Assembly (NCBI GenBank): GCA_022563655.1
Contig: JADFMW010000141.1
Coordinates: forward strand, 1 to 7,193
Reading direction: 5' to 3'
From: Pseudomonadota bacterium
GTDB taxonomy: Bacteria; Pseudomonadota; Alphaproteobacteria; JAAXGF01
DNA: 7,193 nucleotides
A program made the position numbers and the translations under genes. Below the pieces are notes generated by a model, which saw only the letters and a program-made list of their open reading frames with translations, ran no database searches and was not told the DNA's origin. Every line of letters starts with the position of its first letter. Position 1 is the first letter of the stretch. Below, one piece after another: positions 1 to 6,499 of the stretch.

Positions 1-1
1 G

Positions 2-529
2 CTGGTAGCGCTCGGCGATGACGCCGCCGCCGATCTATATGACACGACCCACGAGATGCTCGAGGCCGCCGGCCTGCCGGCCTACGAGATCTCGAATCAC
101 GCCGCGCCGGGCGCCTGGTCGCGCCACAACCTGACCTACTGGCGCGCCGGCAATTACGTCGGCGTCGGCCCGGGCGCCCACGGCCGCTTGGGCGACGGGC
201 CCGCGACCTTGGCAACGCGCCAGATTTGCTCGCCCGAGCGCTGGCTCGCCGCGGTCGAGCGCCGCGGCCACGGCAGCCATGAGCGGCTGCGGCTGAGCGC
301 CGACGAGCGTGCCTGCGAGGCCCTGCTGATGGGATTGCGGCTGCGCGAGGGCGTCTCGCGCGTGCGCTTTCAGGCGCGGACCGGGCGGCCGCTCGATGAG
401 GTGCTCGCGCCCGAGCGGCTGACGCCGCTCGTCGACGGTGGGTTCCTCGAGATCGACGCCGACGGGCTGCGCGCCACGCCGGCTGGCCGGCGCGTGCTCA
501 ACGCGGTGCTCGCCGAGCTGATCGTCTGA
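2..529 (+). CDS. hemW: HemW-like radical SAM heme chaperone, C-terminal part (5' end outside window)
   Basis: The frame is open from the first bases of the window and ends at TGA 527-529, giving about 175 residues of a protein usually near 380-400 residues, so the radical SAM core with its Fe-S cysteines lies upstream. What is seen is the typical C-terminal half of the HemN/HemW family: a YEISNHA segment, then PGxxSRHNLTYWR and NYVGVGPGAHGR, followed by a winged-helix-like tail with a LLMGLRLREGV segment. HemW is regarded as a heme chaperone/insertase rather than the coproporphyrinogen dehydrogenase HemN; the short C-terminus without a HemN-specific extension and the neighbours favour HemW. 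In many alphaproteobacteria it follows rph/rdgB and precedes the LpoA-like and rsmI genes, as here. Its stop lies 9 bp from the stop of the convergent lipoprotein gene. Family assignment is firm; HemW versus HemN is inference. Confidence 0.9.
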   Translation: MVALGDDAAADLYDTTHEMLEAAGLPAYEISNHAAPGAWSRHNLTYWRAGNYVGVGPGAHGRLGDGPATLATRQICSPERWLAAVERRGHGSHERLRLSADERACEALLMGLRLREGVSRVRFQARTGRPLDEVLAPERLTPLVDGGFLEIDADGLRATPAGRRVLNAVLAELIV

Positions 530-538
530 GGCGAGCGG

Positions 539-2050
539 TCAGAACACGGCCAGACGCTTCGGCGCGGCGCTGACGGTGACGATGCCGTCGCGCGTTACCT
601 CGAGCACCGCGAGGGCGCGCTCGTTGGTCCCGTCGGCGACAAAGCGAAACAGCCCGTCGACGCCGCGGAAGCCAGCCGCGTTGGTCAGCATCCGGGTGCT
701 GAAGTTCGGGCCGCCGGGGAGCCGCACGAGGGCGCCGGCGAGCGCCACCGCGTCGTACGCGAGAGAGGCGAGGCGCAGCGGCGGCCGGCCGTAGATCGCT
801 TCGAAACGCGCCTCGAAGTCGGCCCGCAGCTCGGGCGGCGGCGCCGCGAACCATCCGCCAAACAACGCCGGCTCCCGATCGAGCGGCGCGGTCTCCCACT
901 GGGAGGTGCCAAGCAGGCGGACCTGGGTCAGGTCGACGTCGTAGTAGGCGAGCAGCGGCGCGATCGTGAGCAGCCGCGCGCCGCCTTCCGGCAGCAGCAC
1001 CGCGTCGAAATGGGTCGCGCCGAGCGTGTCGTACCGTCTGAGGCGGCGCAACGCCTCGCGCGACACATCGTCGTTCTGTTTGGCCAACCACTTGCGCTGG
1101 GCGAGCAGCGCCTGGCGCCGGGCATCATAGTTGGTGAAGGCGCGGACAATGGCGGCAATTTCGGAGGTGTCCCGCGTATCGGCCGGGTAAAACACGGCGT
1201 CGACGAAATCGCTTCCCGTCGCCGCCGTCTCCCGACGCAGCTCCCGCACCACGTTCTCCCCGTACTGGCTCGCCGGGGCGAGCACGGCGAAGCGACTAAG
1301 CCCGCGCTCGATCGCGAAGCGGATCACCCGCGCGAGCTGCTGGTCGAACAGAAAGCCCATGATGAAGACGCCGGGCCGAGCCACCGCACGGTCCGACGAG
1401 AAGGCGACGACGTTGACGCCGGCCGCCGTGGCGAGCGGCGCCACCGCGGCGACCGAGCCGCTGAACACCGGCCCCAGGATGAGCGATGCGCCGTCGGCCA
1501 GCGCCGCGGCGGCGGCGCGCTGCGCGCCCTCGGGCGTGCCCGTGCTGTCCTTTGGCAACAGGACGAGCCGCTCGCTGCCGATGTCGAACAACGCCATCTG
1601 GGCGGCGTCGAGCATGGCGCGGCCAAGTTCCGCGGACGGCCCGGAGAGCGGCACGAGCAGGGCCACCGAGATCAGCCCCGACGGTGGCGCCGGCGCCGCC
1701 GCACCCCTCGATAGGGCCGGGTTCGCAGCGACCGGCGGCGCGGCCGGCGCGGCCGCTTGGGCCACGACCAAGGGCATGGCCGCTTCGGCAGGCCTATCCG
1801 GTGGGTTCTCGGCCGTCGGCGTGGCCGTTGCCGCAGGCTGGGCCGTTGCCGCAGGCTGGGCCATTGCCGCAGGCCCGGCCCACGCGGCCAGCTCAAACTC
1901 GGCGCCCGCCGGGGTTTCTTGAACCTGTACCGCGCGAGGCGGTATCGTTACCCCTTGACACGCCGCCAGCACGAGCCCGAGGGCGAATACCCATGACGCG
2001 ACGCAAAGGCACCGAGAAAAGGGCGCGGACAAAGGCTGCTCGCGGCGCAC
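539..2050 (-). CDS. Penicillin-binding protein activator (LpoA-like) lipoprotein with periplasmic-binding fold
   Basis: Predicted 503 residues from GTG 2050-2048. Upstream, GGAG (plus-strand 2058-2061) stands 7 nt before the GTG; a GTG at 2131 would be in frame but lacks a Shine-Dalgarno sequence. Residues 1-31 form a lipoprotein signal: basic start, hydrophobic stretch, lipobox LAAC with the lipidated Cys at 31. Residues ~32-125 are a low-complexity Ala/Pro linker containing six-residue repeats. From ~126 (ISVALLVPLSG) to the end is a type I periplasmic-binding fold (Peripla_BP_6), with the family-typical LILGPVFSGSV and FAVLAPASQYGENVVREL segments. LpoA stimulates PBP1a from the outer membrane in E. 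coli; here the name rests on the fold, the lipidation and the position beside rsmI/yraN. A branched-chain amino-acid-type binding protein is less likely because no ABC permease genes are present. Its 5' end overlaps the divergent rsmI by 58 bp. Confidence 0.85.
   Translation of the reverse strand: MRREQPLSAPFSRCLCVASWVFALGLVLAACQGVTIPPRAVQVQETPAGAEFELAAWAGPAAMAQPAATAQPAATATPTAENPPDRPAEAAMPLVVAQAAAPAAPPVAANPALSRGAAAPAPPSGLISVALLVPLSGPSAELGRAMLDAAQMALFDIGSERLVLLPKDSTGTPEGAQRAAAAALADGASLILGPVFSGSVAAVAPLATAAGVNVVAFSSDRAVARPGVFIMGFLFDQQLARVIRFAIERGLSRFAVLAPASQYGENVVRELRRETAATGSDFVDAVFYPADTRDTSEIAAIVRAFTNYDARRQALLAQRKWLAKQNDDVSREALRRLRRYDTLGATHFDAVLLPEGGARLLTIAPLLAYYDVDLTQVRLLGTSQWETAPLDREPALFGGWFAAPPPELRADFEARFEAIYGRPPLRLASLAYDAVALAGALVRLPGGPNFSTRMLTNAAGFRGVDGLFRFVADGTNERALAVLEVTRDGIVTVSAAPKRLAVF
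1823..1876 (-). repeat. Three tandem 18-bp repeats inside the lipoprotein linker
   Basis: Plus-strand unit GGCCGTTGCCGCAGGCTG occurs exactly at 1823-1840 and 1841-1858, and with three changes at 1859-1876. The unit length keeps the frame and encodes a PAATAQ-type hexapeptide three times, around residues 59-76 of the lipoprotein. Such in-frame repeats change copy number by slippage and would only lengthen or shorten the Ala/Pro linker between the lipid anchor and the folded domain. Confidence 0.9.
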
Positions 2051-2961
2051 GGAGTTGCTCCGTCGACCTTGAAGAAGCGGCCGGTCAGCGTAACGAGAGC
2101 GCCGCGGGAAGTAAACGCTCCCGGCGTGCACTCGCGGCGGGGCTCTACGTCGTCGCGACCCCGATCGGCAACGCCGGCGACATCACCAAACGCGCTCTCG
2201 AAGTGTTCGCCGCGGCCGACATGGTCGCCTGCGAGGACACCCGCGTCACCGGCAAGCTGCTCGCGATGCACGGCGTGCGGGCCAAGCTCACGCCCTATCA
2301 CGAGCACAACGCCGCGCGCGTCCGCCCGGCGCTGCTCGAGCGCATGGTTCGCGGCGAAGCCGTCGCCCTCGCGGCCGATGCCGGCACGCCACTGATCTCC
2401 GATCCGGGCTACAAGTTGGTCTCCGAGGCGGCCGCCGCGGCGCTGCCCGTGATCGCGGTGCCGGGAGCGTCGGCCCCGATCGCGGCGCTGACCGTCTCGG
2501 GGCTGCCGACCGACCGCTTCCTCTTCGCCGGTTTCCTGCCGCCGCGCCGGGCGGGGCGGCGCAAGGCGCTGGGCGAGCTCGCGGCGGTCAAGGCGACCCT
2601 GGTGCTGCTCGAGTCGCCGCGGCGACTCGCCGCCTCCCTCGCCGACATGGCCGACGTGCTCGGCGCGCGGCCGGCGGCGGTGGCGCGCGAGCTGACCAAA
2701 CGGTTCGAGGAGGTGCGCCGGGGCAGCCTCGCCGAGCTGGCGCGCCACTACCGCGCTAGCGGGGCGCCCAAGGGCGAAGTCGTCGTGGTCGTTGGTCCGC
2801 CCCTCCCGGCCGCGGACGACGACGAAGCGGTGGACGCCCGCCTGCGCGCGGCGCTCGATCGCCAGTCGGTGCGCGATGCCGCGGCGACGGTGGCGGCGGC
2901 GACGGGCGTTCCGCGCCGCCGGCTCTACGCGCGCGCGCTCGAGATCGCCGGTCAGCGGTGA
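1993..2961 (+). CDS. rsmI: RsmI, 16S rRNA (cytidine-1402-2'-O)-methyltransferase
   Basis: 322 residues; the E. coli protein has 286, and the excess is a basic N-terminal extension of about 50 residues before LYVVATPIGN. RsmI uses S-adenosylmethionine to methylate the ribose of C1402 in the decoding centre. Family motifs are all present: TPIGNxxDIT (56-64), ACEDTR (79-84), YHEHN (102-106), DAGTPLISDPGY (129-140), VPGASA (156-161), FAGFLP (178-183), ELTK (233-236), GEVVVVVGP (261-269), and the C-terminal helical region. ATG 1993 is chosen because GAGGG at 1979-1983 lies 9 nt upstream and no ATG, GTG or TTG is in frame between it and the conserved core. This start forces a 58-bp overlap with the divergent lipoprotein gene. 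yraN follows after 13 bp, so the two are probably co-transcribed. Confidence 0.95.
   Translation: MTRRKGTEKRARTKAARGARSCSVDLEEAAGQRNESAAGSKRSRRALAAGLYVVATPIGNAGDITKRALEVFAAADMVACEDTRVTGKLLAMHGVRAKLTPYHEHNAARVRPALLERMVRGEAVALAADAGTPLISDPGYKLVSEAAAAALPVIAVPGASAPIAALTVSGLPTDRFLFAGFLPPRRAGRRKALGELAAVKATLVLLESPRRLAASLADMADVLGARPAAVARELTKRFEEVRRGSLAELARHYRASGAPKGEVVVVVGPPLPAADDDEAVDARLRAALDRQSVRDAAATVAAATGVPRRRLYARALEIAGQR
2049..2063 (-). promoter_or_regulatory. Hairpin covering the Shine-Dalgarno and start codon of the LpoA-like gene
   Basis: On the minus strand ACGGAG, loop CAA, CTCCGT forms a perfect 6-bp stem. Its 5' arm contains the GGAG ribosome-binding site and its 3' arm ends with the first two bases of the GTG start codon. 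If it folds in the mRNA it would hide the initiation region. The dyad is seen directly; a regulatory role is inference, and short stems of this size are not rare in GC-rich DNA. Confidence 0.4.
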
Positions 2962-2984
2962 CGGCGGGTCAGCGGTGACGGCGG
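2951..2984 (+). repeat. Perfect 17-bp tandem duplication at the rsmI-yraN junction
   Basis: GTCAGCGGTGACGGCGG occurs at 2951-2967 and again, without gap or mismatch, at 2968-2984. The first copy holds the rsmI stop (TGA 2959-2961), the second the yraN start (GTG 2975-2977). The 17-bp length is not a multiple of three, so the copies present different frames to rsmI and yraN. Confidence 0.98.
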
Positions 2985-3334
2985 CCGGGCGCCGCGGCGC
3001 TTACCGTTTCGGGCGGCTCGCCGAGACGCTGTGCGTCTGGTCGCTGAGGCTGCGCGGCTACCATGTGCTGGCGCGGCGTTTCGACGCCGGCGTCGGCGAG
3101 ATCGACATCGTGGCCCGCCGCCGGGGCGTTCTCGCCGTGATCGAGGTCAAGGCGCGCCGGCGGGGGGACGATGGCGACCTCCTGCGCCCGCGGCAACGCG
3201 CGCGGATCGAGCGCGCGGCCAGTGCGTTCCTCGCGCGGCGGCCGGAGTGCGCCGGTCTCGACGTGCGCTTCGACCTGATGGTGGTCCAGCCCCGCCGGCC
3301 GCCGCGCCACGTCGTCGACGCCTGGCGGCCGTGA
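2975..3334 (+). CDS. yraN: YraN family (UPF0102) nuclease-like protein
   Basis: 119 residues from GTG 2975, a usual length for this family of about 110-130 residues. The protein shows the family plan: GRLAE near residues 13-17 in the first helix, a G28-Y-x-V-L-x-R-R turn, GEIDIVARR (41-49) and VIEVKAR (55-61). E17, D44, E57 and K59 match the acidic/EVK pattern of the restriction-endonuclease-like (Holliday-junction-resolvase-like) fold. The cellular function is not established. A purine-rich GGCGGG stretch ends 6 nt before the GTG. It lies directly behind rsmI, as in E. coli, and ends 102 bp before the BON lipoprotein gene. No ATG alternative exists near the conserved N-terminus, so the GTG start is well supported. 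Confidence 0.9.
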   Translation: MTAAGRRGAYRFGRLAETLCVWSLRLRGYHVLARRFDAGVGEIDIVARRRGVLAVIEVKARRRGDDGDLLRPRQRARIERAASAFLARRPECAGLDVRFDLMVVQPRRPPRHVVDAWRP

Positions 3335-3379
3335 ACGATTTGTGTTTTCTTTCTGTTCGCCTCGGCGCCGCGATCGTGG

Positions 3380-3385
3380 TACTAT
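3380..3385 (+). promoter_or_regulatory. Possible weak promoter for the BON lipoprotein gene (3335-3436 spacer)
   Basis: The 102-bp yraN-BON gap is the largest on the plus strand between rsmI and gshB and is less GC-rich at its start (TGTGTTTTCTTTCTG around 3341-3355). TACTAT at 3380-3385 fits a -10 box at 4 of 6 positions; the -35 at the right distance (TTCGCC, 3356-3361) is poor. A small inverted repeat GCGGC/GCCGC lies at 3392-3406, before the ribosome-binding site. Weak evidence only. Confidence 0.25.
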
Positions 3386-3436
3386 TGCGCCGCGGCGGAT
3401 AGCCGCACAGCGCCGCAGCATCGGCTGTGGAGGTCC

Positions 3437-4042
3437 ATGATTTCGCGTCACGCCTTTGCCGGGTTCGTCGTCATGCTCGCCCTTACGGCGCTTGTGGCAC
3501 AGGGCTGCACCAAGCAGGGAGCGGCGCTCGGCGCCGCCGCCGCCGTCGGAGTCGTGATTGCCCAGGAGCGCTCGGTCGGCGACGCGGTCAGCGACGTCGT
3601 GATCCGGGCGACGATCAACGAGCTCCTGATCAGGAACGACTTCAAGCTCTTCCGGGATGTCGAGATCGAGGTCGTCGAGGGGCGCGTGCTGTTGGCCGGC
3701 AACGTCCGCAGGCCGCAAGACCGCGTCAAGGCGGTACGGCTGACCTGGCGGGCCGCGGGAGTCAAGGAGGTGCTCAACGAGATCGAGGTCAGCGGCAAGG
3801 GCGGCATCGGCAACTACGCGCGCGACTCCTGGATCAGCACCCAGTTCCTTTACAAACTTCTCCTCGACAAGGACATTCGGGCGCTCAACTACAACGTCGA
3901 CACGGTCAACGGCGTGGTCTACTTGATCGGCATCGCCCAGAGCCCGGCCGAGCTCAAGCGCGCCACCAACCACGCCCGCGCCATTCCCTACGTGCGCAAA
4001 GTGGTCAGCCACGTGCGGCTGAAAGACGCGCCGGCGAGCTGA
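3437..4042 (+). CDS. DolP/YraP-like outer-membrane lipoprotein with two BON domains
   Basis: 201 residues (E. coli DolP 191). GGAGG at 3429-3433 precedes ATG 3437 by 3 nt, rather close. Residues 1-24 are a lipoprotein signal with Cys24 in the context VAQGC, resembling the LLQGC of E. coli DolP but with Ala at -3, a less usual lipobox. A small-residue stretch and RSVGDAVSD (46-53) lead into BON domain 1 (~50-119, with VEGRVLLAGNV) and BON domain 2 (~128-197, with DTVNGVVYLIGIAQSPAEL). The DSWISTQ motif at the start of domain 2 matches the DTWITTK region of DolP. DolP binds anionic phospholipid at the outer membrane and supports envelope integrity. The cluster with rsmI, yraN and an LpoA-like gene, shared with E. 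coli, supports orthology. gshB starts 32 bp downstream. Confidence 0.9.
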   Translation: MISRHAFAGFVVMLALTALVAQGCTKQGAALGAAAAVGVVIAQERSVGDAVSDVVIRATINELLIRNDFKLFRDVEIEVVEGRVLLAGNVRRPQDRVKAVRLTWRAAGVKEVLNEIEVSGKGGIGNYARDSWISTQFLYKLLLDKDIRALNYNVDTVNGVVYLIGIAQSPAELKRATNHARAIPYVRKVVSHVRLKDAPAS

Positions 4043-4074
4043 GCCACGCCGGCGCGCAGCGCGGCGGGACGCCC

Positions 4075-5013
4075 ATGAGTCTCGATGTTGCCATTCAGAT
4101 GGACCCCCTCGAGGGCATCGACATCGACGCCGACTCGAGCTTCGCCCTGGTCCTCGAGGCGCAGCGCCGCGGCCACCGCGTGTTCCATTACCTGCCGCGC
4201 GACCTGGCGTTGACCAACGCCCGCGTCGTCGCCCTGGCGCGGCCGCTCACCGTGCGCCGCGAGAAGGGCAACCACTTCACGCTCGGGCCGGTCGAGCGGC
4301 TCGACCTGGCCGCCATGGACGTGGTGCTGATGCGCCAGGATCCGCCGTTCGACATGGCCTACATCACGGCGACGCACCTGCTCGAGCACATCCACCCCGA
4401 GACCCTGGTGGTCAACGACCCGGCGCACGTGCGCAACGCGCCGGAAAAGCTGTTCGTCAACCACTTCGAGCAGTTGATGCCGCCGACGCTCATCACCGCG
4501 GCCCCCGAGCTGATCCGCGAGTTCCGCGCCGAGCACAAGGACATCATTCTCAAGCCGCTGTACGGGGGCGGCGGCGCCGGGGTGTTCCACCTGCGCCCGG
4601 ACGACGAGAACTTGGGCGCGCTGTTGGAGGTGTTGACCGAGCTGTCCCGCGCGCCGGTCATCGTCCAGCGCTATCTGCCCGAGGTCCGCGACGGCGACAA
4701 GCGCATCATCCTGATCGACGGCGAGCCGGCCGGGGCGATCAACCGCATTCCGGCGGCGGGCGAGGCGCGGGCGAACATGCACGTCGGCGCCAAGCCGGTG
4801 GCGGCGAAGCTCACCGGGCGCGACCGCGAGATCTGCGCCACGATCGGCCCGGCGCTCAAGGAGCGCGGGCTGATCTTCGTCGGCATCGACGTGATCGGGC
4901 CGTACCTGACCGAGATCAACGTCACCTCGCCGACCGGCATCCAGGAGATCGACCGTTTCGACGGCGCCTGCCTCGAGGGCCAGATCTGGGACGCCATCGA
5001 GGCCCGCCGCTAG
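4075..5013 (+). CDS. gshB: Glutathione synthetase, ATP-grasp
   Basis: 312 residues (E. coli 316). It joins gamma-glutamylcysteine and glycine with ATP in the cytosol, the second step of glutathione synthesis. Order of motifs: N-terminal domain MSLDVAIQMDPL; MRQDPPFDMAYITATHLLE (86-104); NAPEKLF (121-127); the ATP-grasp glycine loop KPLYGGGGAGV (160-170); QRYLPE (198-203); GDKRIILIDGEP (207-218); the substrate loop IPAAGEARANMHVGA (225-239); GIDVIGPYLTEINVTSPTG (270-288) with the metal-binding Glu and Asn. All catalytic regions appear intact. ATG 4075 matches the family N-terminus; its ribosome-binding site is weak (GCGGGAC just upstream). It may be transcribed with the BON lipoprotein gene 32 bp upstream. 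It converges on purM with 43 bp between the stops. Confidence 0.97.
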   Translation: MSLDVAIQMDPLEGIDIDADSSFALVLEAQRRGHRVFHYLPRDLALTNARVVALARPLTVRREKGNHFTLGPVERLDLAAMDVVLMRQDPPFDMAYITATHLLEHIHPETLVVNDPAHVRNAPEKLFVNHFEQLMPPTLITAAPELIREFRAEHKDIILKPLYGGGGAGVFHLRPDDENLGALLEVLTELSRAPVIVQRYLPEVRDGDKRIILIDGEPAGAINRIPAAGEARANMHVGAKPVAAKLTGRDREICATIGPALKERGLIFVGIDVIGPYLTEINVTSPTGIQEIDRFDGACLEGQIWDAIEARR

Positions 5014-5056
5014 CGCTCGCGGGCGCGGGGGACCGGCTAAGGTGGTGGCGGCGGCG

Positions 5057-6223
5057 CTACGCCGGGCGGAATTTTTTCCCCTCGCCCGTCAGATCATGGG
5101 CGGTCAGGGTGACGCGGCGGGGCGCCGCCGTGGTCGCGTGGCCGATCCTGTACGCCTTGCGGCCATGAGATTCTAATATCGCCAGCACGCGGTCCGCGTG
5201 CTTCGGACCGACGATCATGCAAAACCCGATTCCCATGTTGTAGACGCTGAACATCTCGGCCATGGCGACGTTGCCGTGGCGCTGTATGAGCGCGAAGATC
5301 GGCGGCGCGGGCGGCAACGCGTCGATCACGAAGCCCACGTCGGCGGCCACGCGGGTCAGATTCATCAAGCCGTCGCTGGTAACATGGACCAAGGCCTTGA
5401 CAGAAACACCACTGCCAAGGACTTCCATAACTTCCTTCACATAGATGTGAGTGGGCCTGAGCAATTCGTCGCCGAGGCTTTTCTCCAATTCGGGGAAAGC
5501 GGCGTCGATTGCAAAGCCGTTTTTTTCGAAGAAGACGTGGCGGGCGAGGGTTAGCCCATTGCTGTGAATGCCGTTGCTTTCCAGCCCTATCACCACGTCG
5601 CCATGCTCGATATCTTGTCCGATCAGGATCTTATCGAGATCGACGATGCCGATAGCAGTGCCAACGAGATCGAACCCGAAGTCCTTCCCCGCCCCCTTGA
5701 TGATGTCGCGCAACTGCGCGGTCTCGCCGCCCGAGATCGAAATGCCGGCAATCTCTGCACCATCGCAAAGCCCCTTCGAGATCGAGTCGAGGAAATCCGG
5801 CTCCGGCTGCTCGACGGCGATGTAATCGACCATCGACAGCGGCTTCGCGCCGACGCAGATGAGGTCGTTGACATTCATGGCGACGCAATCGATGCCGATA
5901 GTGTCGTATCTCCCCACCATCTGGGCGACGAGTGCTTTTGATCCAACACCGTCAGTGCAGAGCGCTAGTCCGATGCCGCCGATATCAATGACGTTTGCAA
6001 AATAGCCAAGACTGAGTTTGACCGAACCCGTCCCTTCTCGCGCAGGCCAAGTCGTCTGAATCCGCTGAGTCATACGCTCAAGCGCGCAACGTGCTTGGTC
6101 TGTATCTACGCCGGATTTCTGATACGCCGTCTCGACGAGTTGCGGTCGCTTCAACTCGGTGGTGTGCGGTTTCGGAATTCTCATCATCAGAGCATTTTCG
6201 CTCGTGTGGTCAGCTTGTTCCAT
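5057..6223 (-). CDS. purM: PurM, phosphoribosylformylglycinamidine cyclo-ligase (AIR synthetase), archaeal-like form
   Basis: 388 residues from ATG 6223, chosen because GAGG stands 6 nt upstream; ATG 6187/6184 are in frame but have no ribosome-binding site, and ATG 6235 is possible. PurM closes the imidazole ring of FGAM with ATP in purine synthesis. Motifs: TDGVGSK (90-96), DTIGIDCVAMNVND (107-120), GGETA (165-169), SNGIHSNG (216-223), NMGIGF (329-334). GGETA is followed by QLRDIIKG rather than the EMPGMY of E. coli, and the spacing and C-terminus recall archaeal PurM. HVTSDG (280-285) stands where E. coli has HITGGG. About 23 residues before the homologous start are extra. Most of the gene is lower in GC than its surroundings (29/60 at 5401-5460), but the 3' end is rich (46/60 at 5101-5160). 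It follows the RHH gene by 13 bp, probably as one operon. A related PurM-superfamily activity cannot be excluded. Confidence 0.9.
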   Translation of the reverse strand: MEQADHTSENALMMRIPKPHTTELKRPQLVETAYQKSGVDTDQARCALERMTQRIQTTWPAREGTGSVKLSLGYFANVIDIGGIGLALCTDGVGSKALVAQMVGRYDTIGIDCVAMNVNDLICVGAKPLSMVDYIAVEQPEPDFLDSISKGLCDGAEIAGISISGGETAQLRDIIKGAGKDFGFDLVGTAIGIVDLDKILIGQDIEHGDVVIGLESNGIHSNGLTLARHVFFEKNGFAIDAAFPELEKSLGDELLRPTHIYVKEVMEVLGSGVSVKALVHVTSDGLMNLTRVAADVGFVIDALPPAPPIFALIQRHGNVAMAEMFSVYNMGIGFCMIVGPKHADRVLAILESHGRKAYRIGHATTAAPRRVTLTAHDLTGEGKKFRPA

Positions 6224-6236
6224 GACATGCCTCATA

Positions 6237-6416
6237 CTATCGCTGCTCCGGTAGTTGCGGCAACGGCAGTTCCGGCTCCGATTCCGGCTCTTGACGTTGG
6301 AGATATTCCGCAATCGCTCGGCGCGCTATCCATGCCATTGAAACATCGCGCTTATTCGCTGCAGTGCGAAGCGCTGCATAAACGCGCCCCTCAAGCGAAA
6401 TCGACAGGCGGGCCAT
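6237..6416 (-). CDS. Small ribbon-helix-helix (CopG/Arc-like) DNA-binding protein
   Basis: 59 residues from ATG 6416. MARLSISLEG is a typical RHH start: beta strand RLSISL (residues 3-8), helix A EGRVYAALRTAANKRD, a V-S turn, then helix B SMAWIARRAIAEYLQRQE. A Pro/Glu-rich tail (EPESEPELPLPQLPEQR) follows; its DNA has a 12-bp near-repeat (TTCCGGCTC at 6270-6278 and 6282-6290). An in-frame ATG at 6482 exists but lies upstream of the likely transcription start, so 6416 is preferred, although its ribosome-binding site is weak. Such proteins bind DNA as dimers and often repress their own operon, as antitoxins or metabolic regulators. No toxin gene follows; purM takes that place 13 bp downstream. 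The fold is well supported; regulating purM is inference. Confidence 0.75.
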   Translation of the reverse strand: MARLSISLEGRVYAALRTAANKRDVSMAWIARRAIAEYLQRQEPESEPELPLPQLPEQR

Positions 6417-6464
6417 TTTCAGCAGGTTATTCCGAATAGCACTAAGACGCCCCCCTACATGTTG

Positions 6465-6481
6465 TGGTGTATAATGCACCA
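6465..6481. promoter_or_regulatory. Palindromic operator candidate overlapping the -10 box
   Basis: TGGTG, 7-bp spacer TATAATG, CACCA: a perfect 5-bp inverted repeat centred on the predicted -10 element of the RHH-purM promoter. Further TGGTG half-sites lie at 6505-6509 and 6515-6519, and TGTGGTGT occurs identically at 6463-6470 and 6513-6520. Repeated 5-6-bp half-sites over a promoter are what RHH dimers usually bind. Which protein binds is inference. Confidence 0.4.
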
Positions 6482-6499
6482 TATCACATCAAGTTGCAA
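6471..6499 (-). promoter_or_regulatory. Predicted sigma-70 promoter of the RHH-purM unit
   Basis: On the minus strand TTGCAA (plus 6494-6499) and CATTAT (plus 6471-6476) are separated by 17 bp; each matches the consensus at 4 of 6 positions. Transcription would start near 6464, about 48 nt before the ATG at 6416. The -10 box lies in the centre of the palindrome at 6465-6481. Confidence 0.45.

Noticed and set aside
1955..1960. Perfect -35 box TTGACA upstream of rsmI
   Set aside because: No -10-like hexamer lies 16-18 bp downstream, and on the other strand these bases are the Cys-Gln codons after the lipobox.
1486..1992. In-frame upstream extension of rsmI
   Set aside because: It is the antisense of the Ala/Pro linker and lipoprotein domain, rich in Arg/Pro, with no family signature.
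2969..4012. Long minus-strand open frame (347 codons) opposite yraN and the BON gene
   Set aside because: Typical antisense shadow in GC-rich DNA; both plus-strand genes have clear family motifs.
3427..4074. Open frame in line with gshB covering the BON gene
   Set aside because: Arg/Gly-rich composition and out of frame with the BON lipoprotein; gshB begins with its conserved N-terminus at 4075.
5052..5077. Possible terminator for gshB: CGGCG-CTA-CGCCG stem followed by T6
   Set aside because: The stem has only 5 bp and the T run begins 7-8 nt after it; the Ts are explained by Lys and Phe codons at the purM 3' end.
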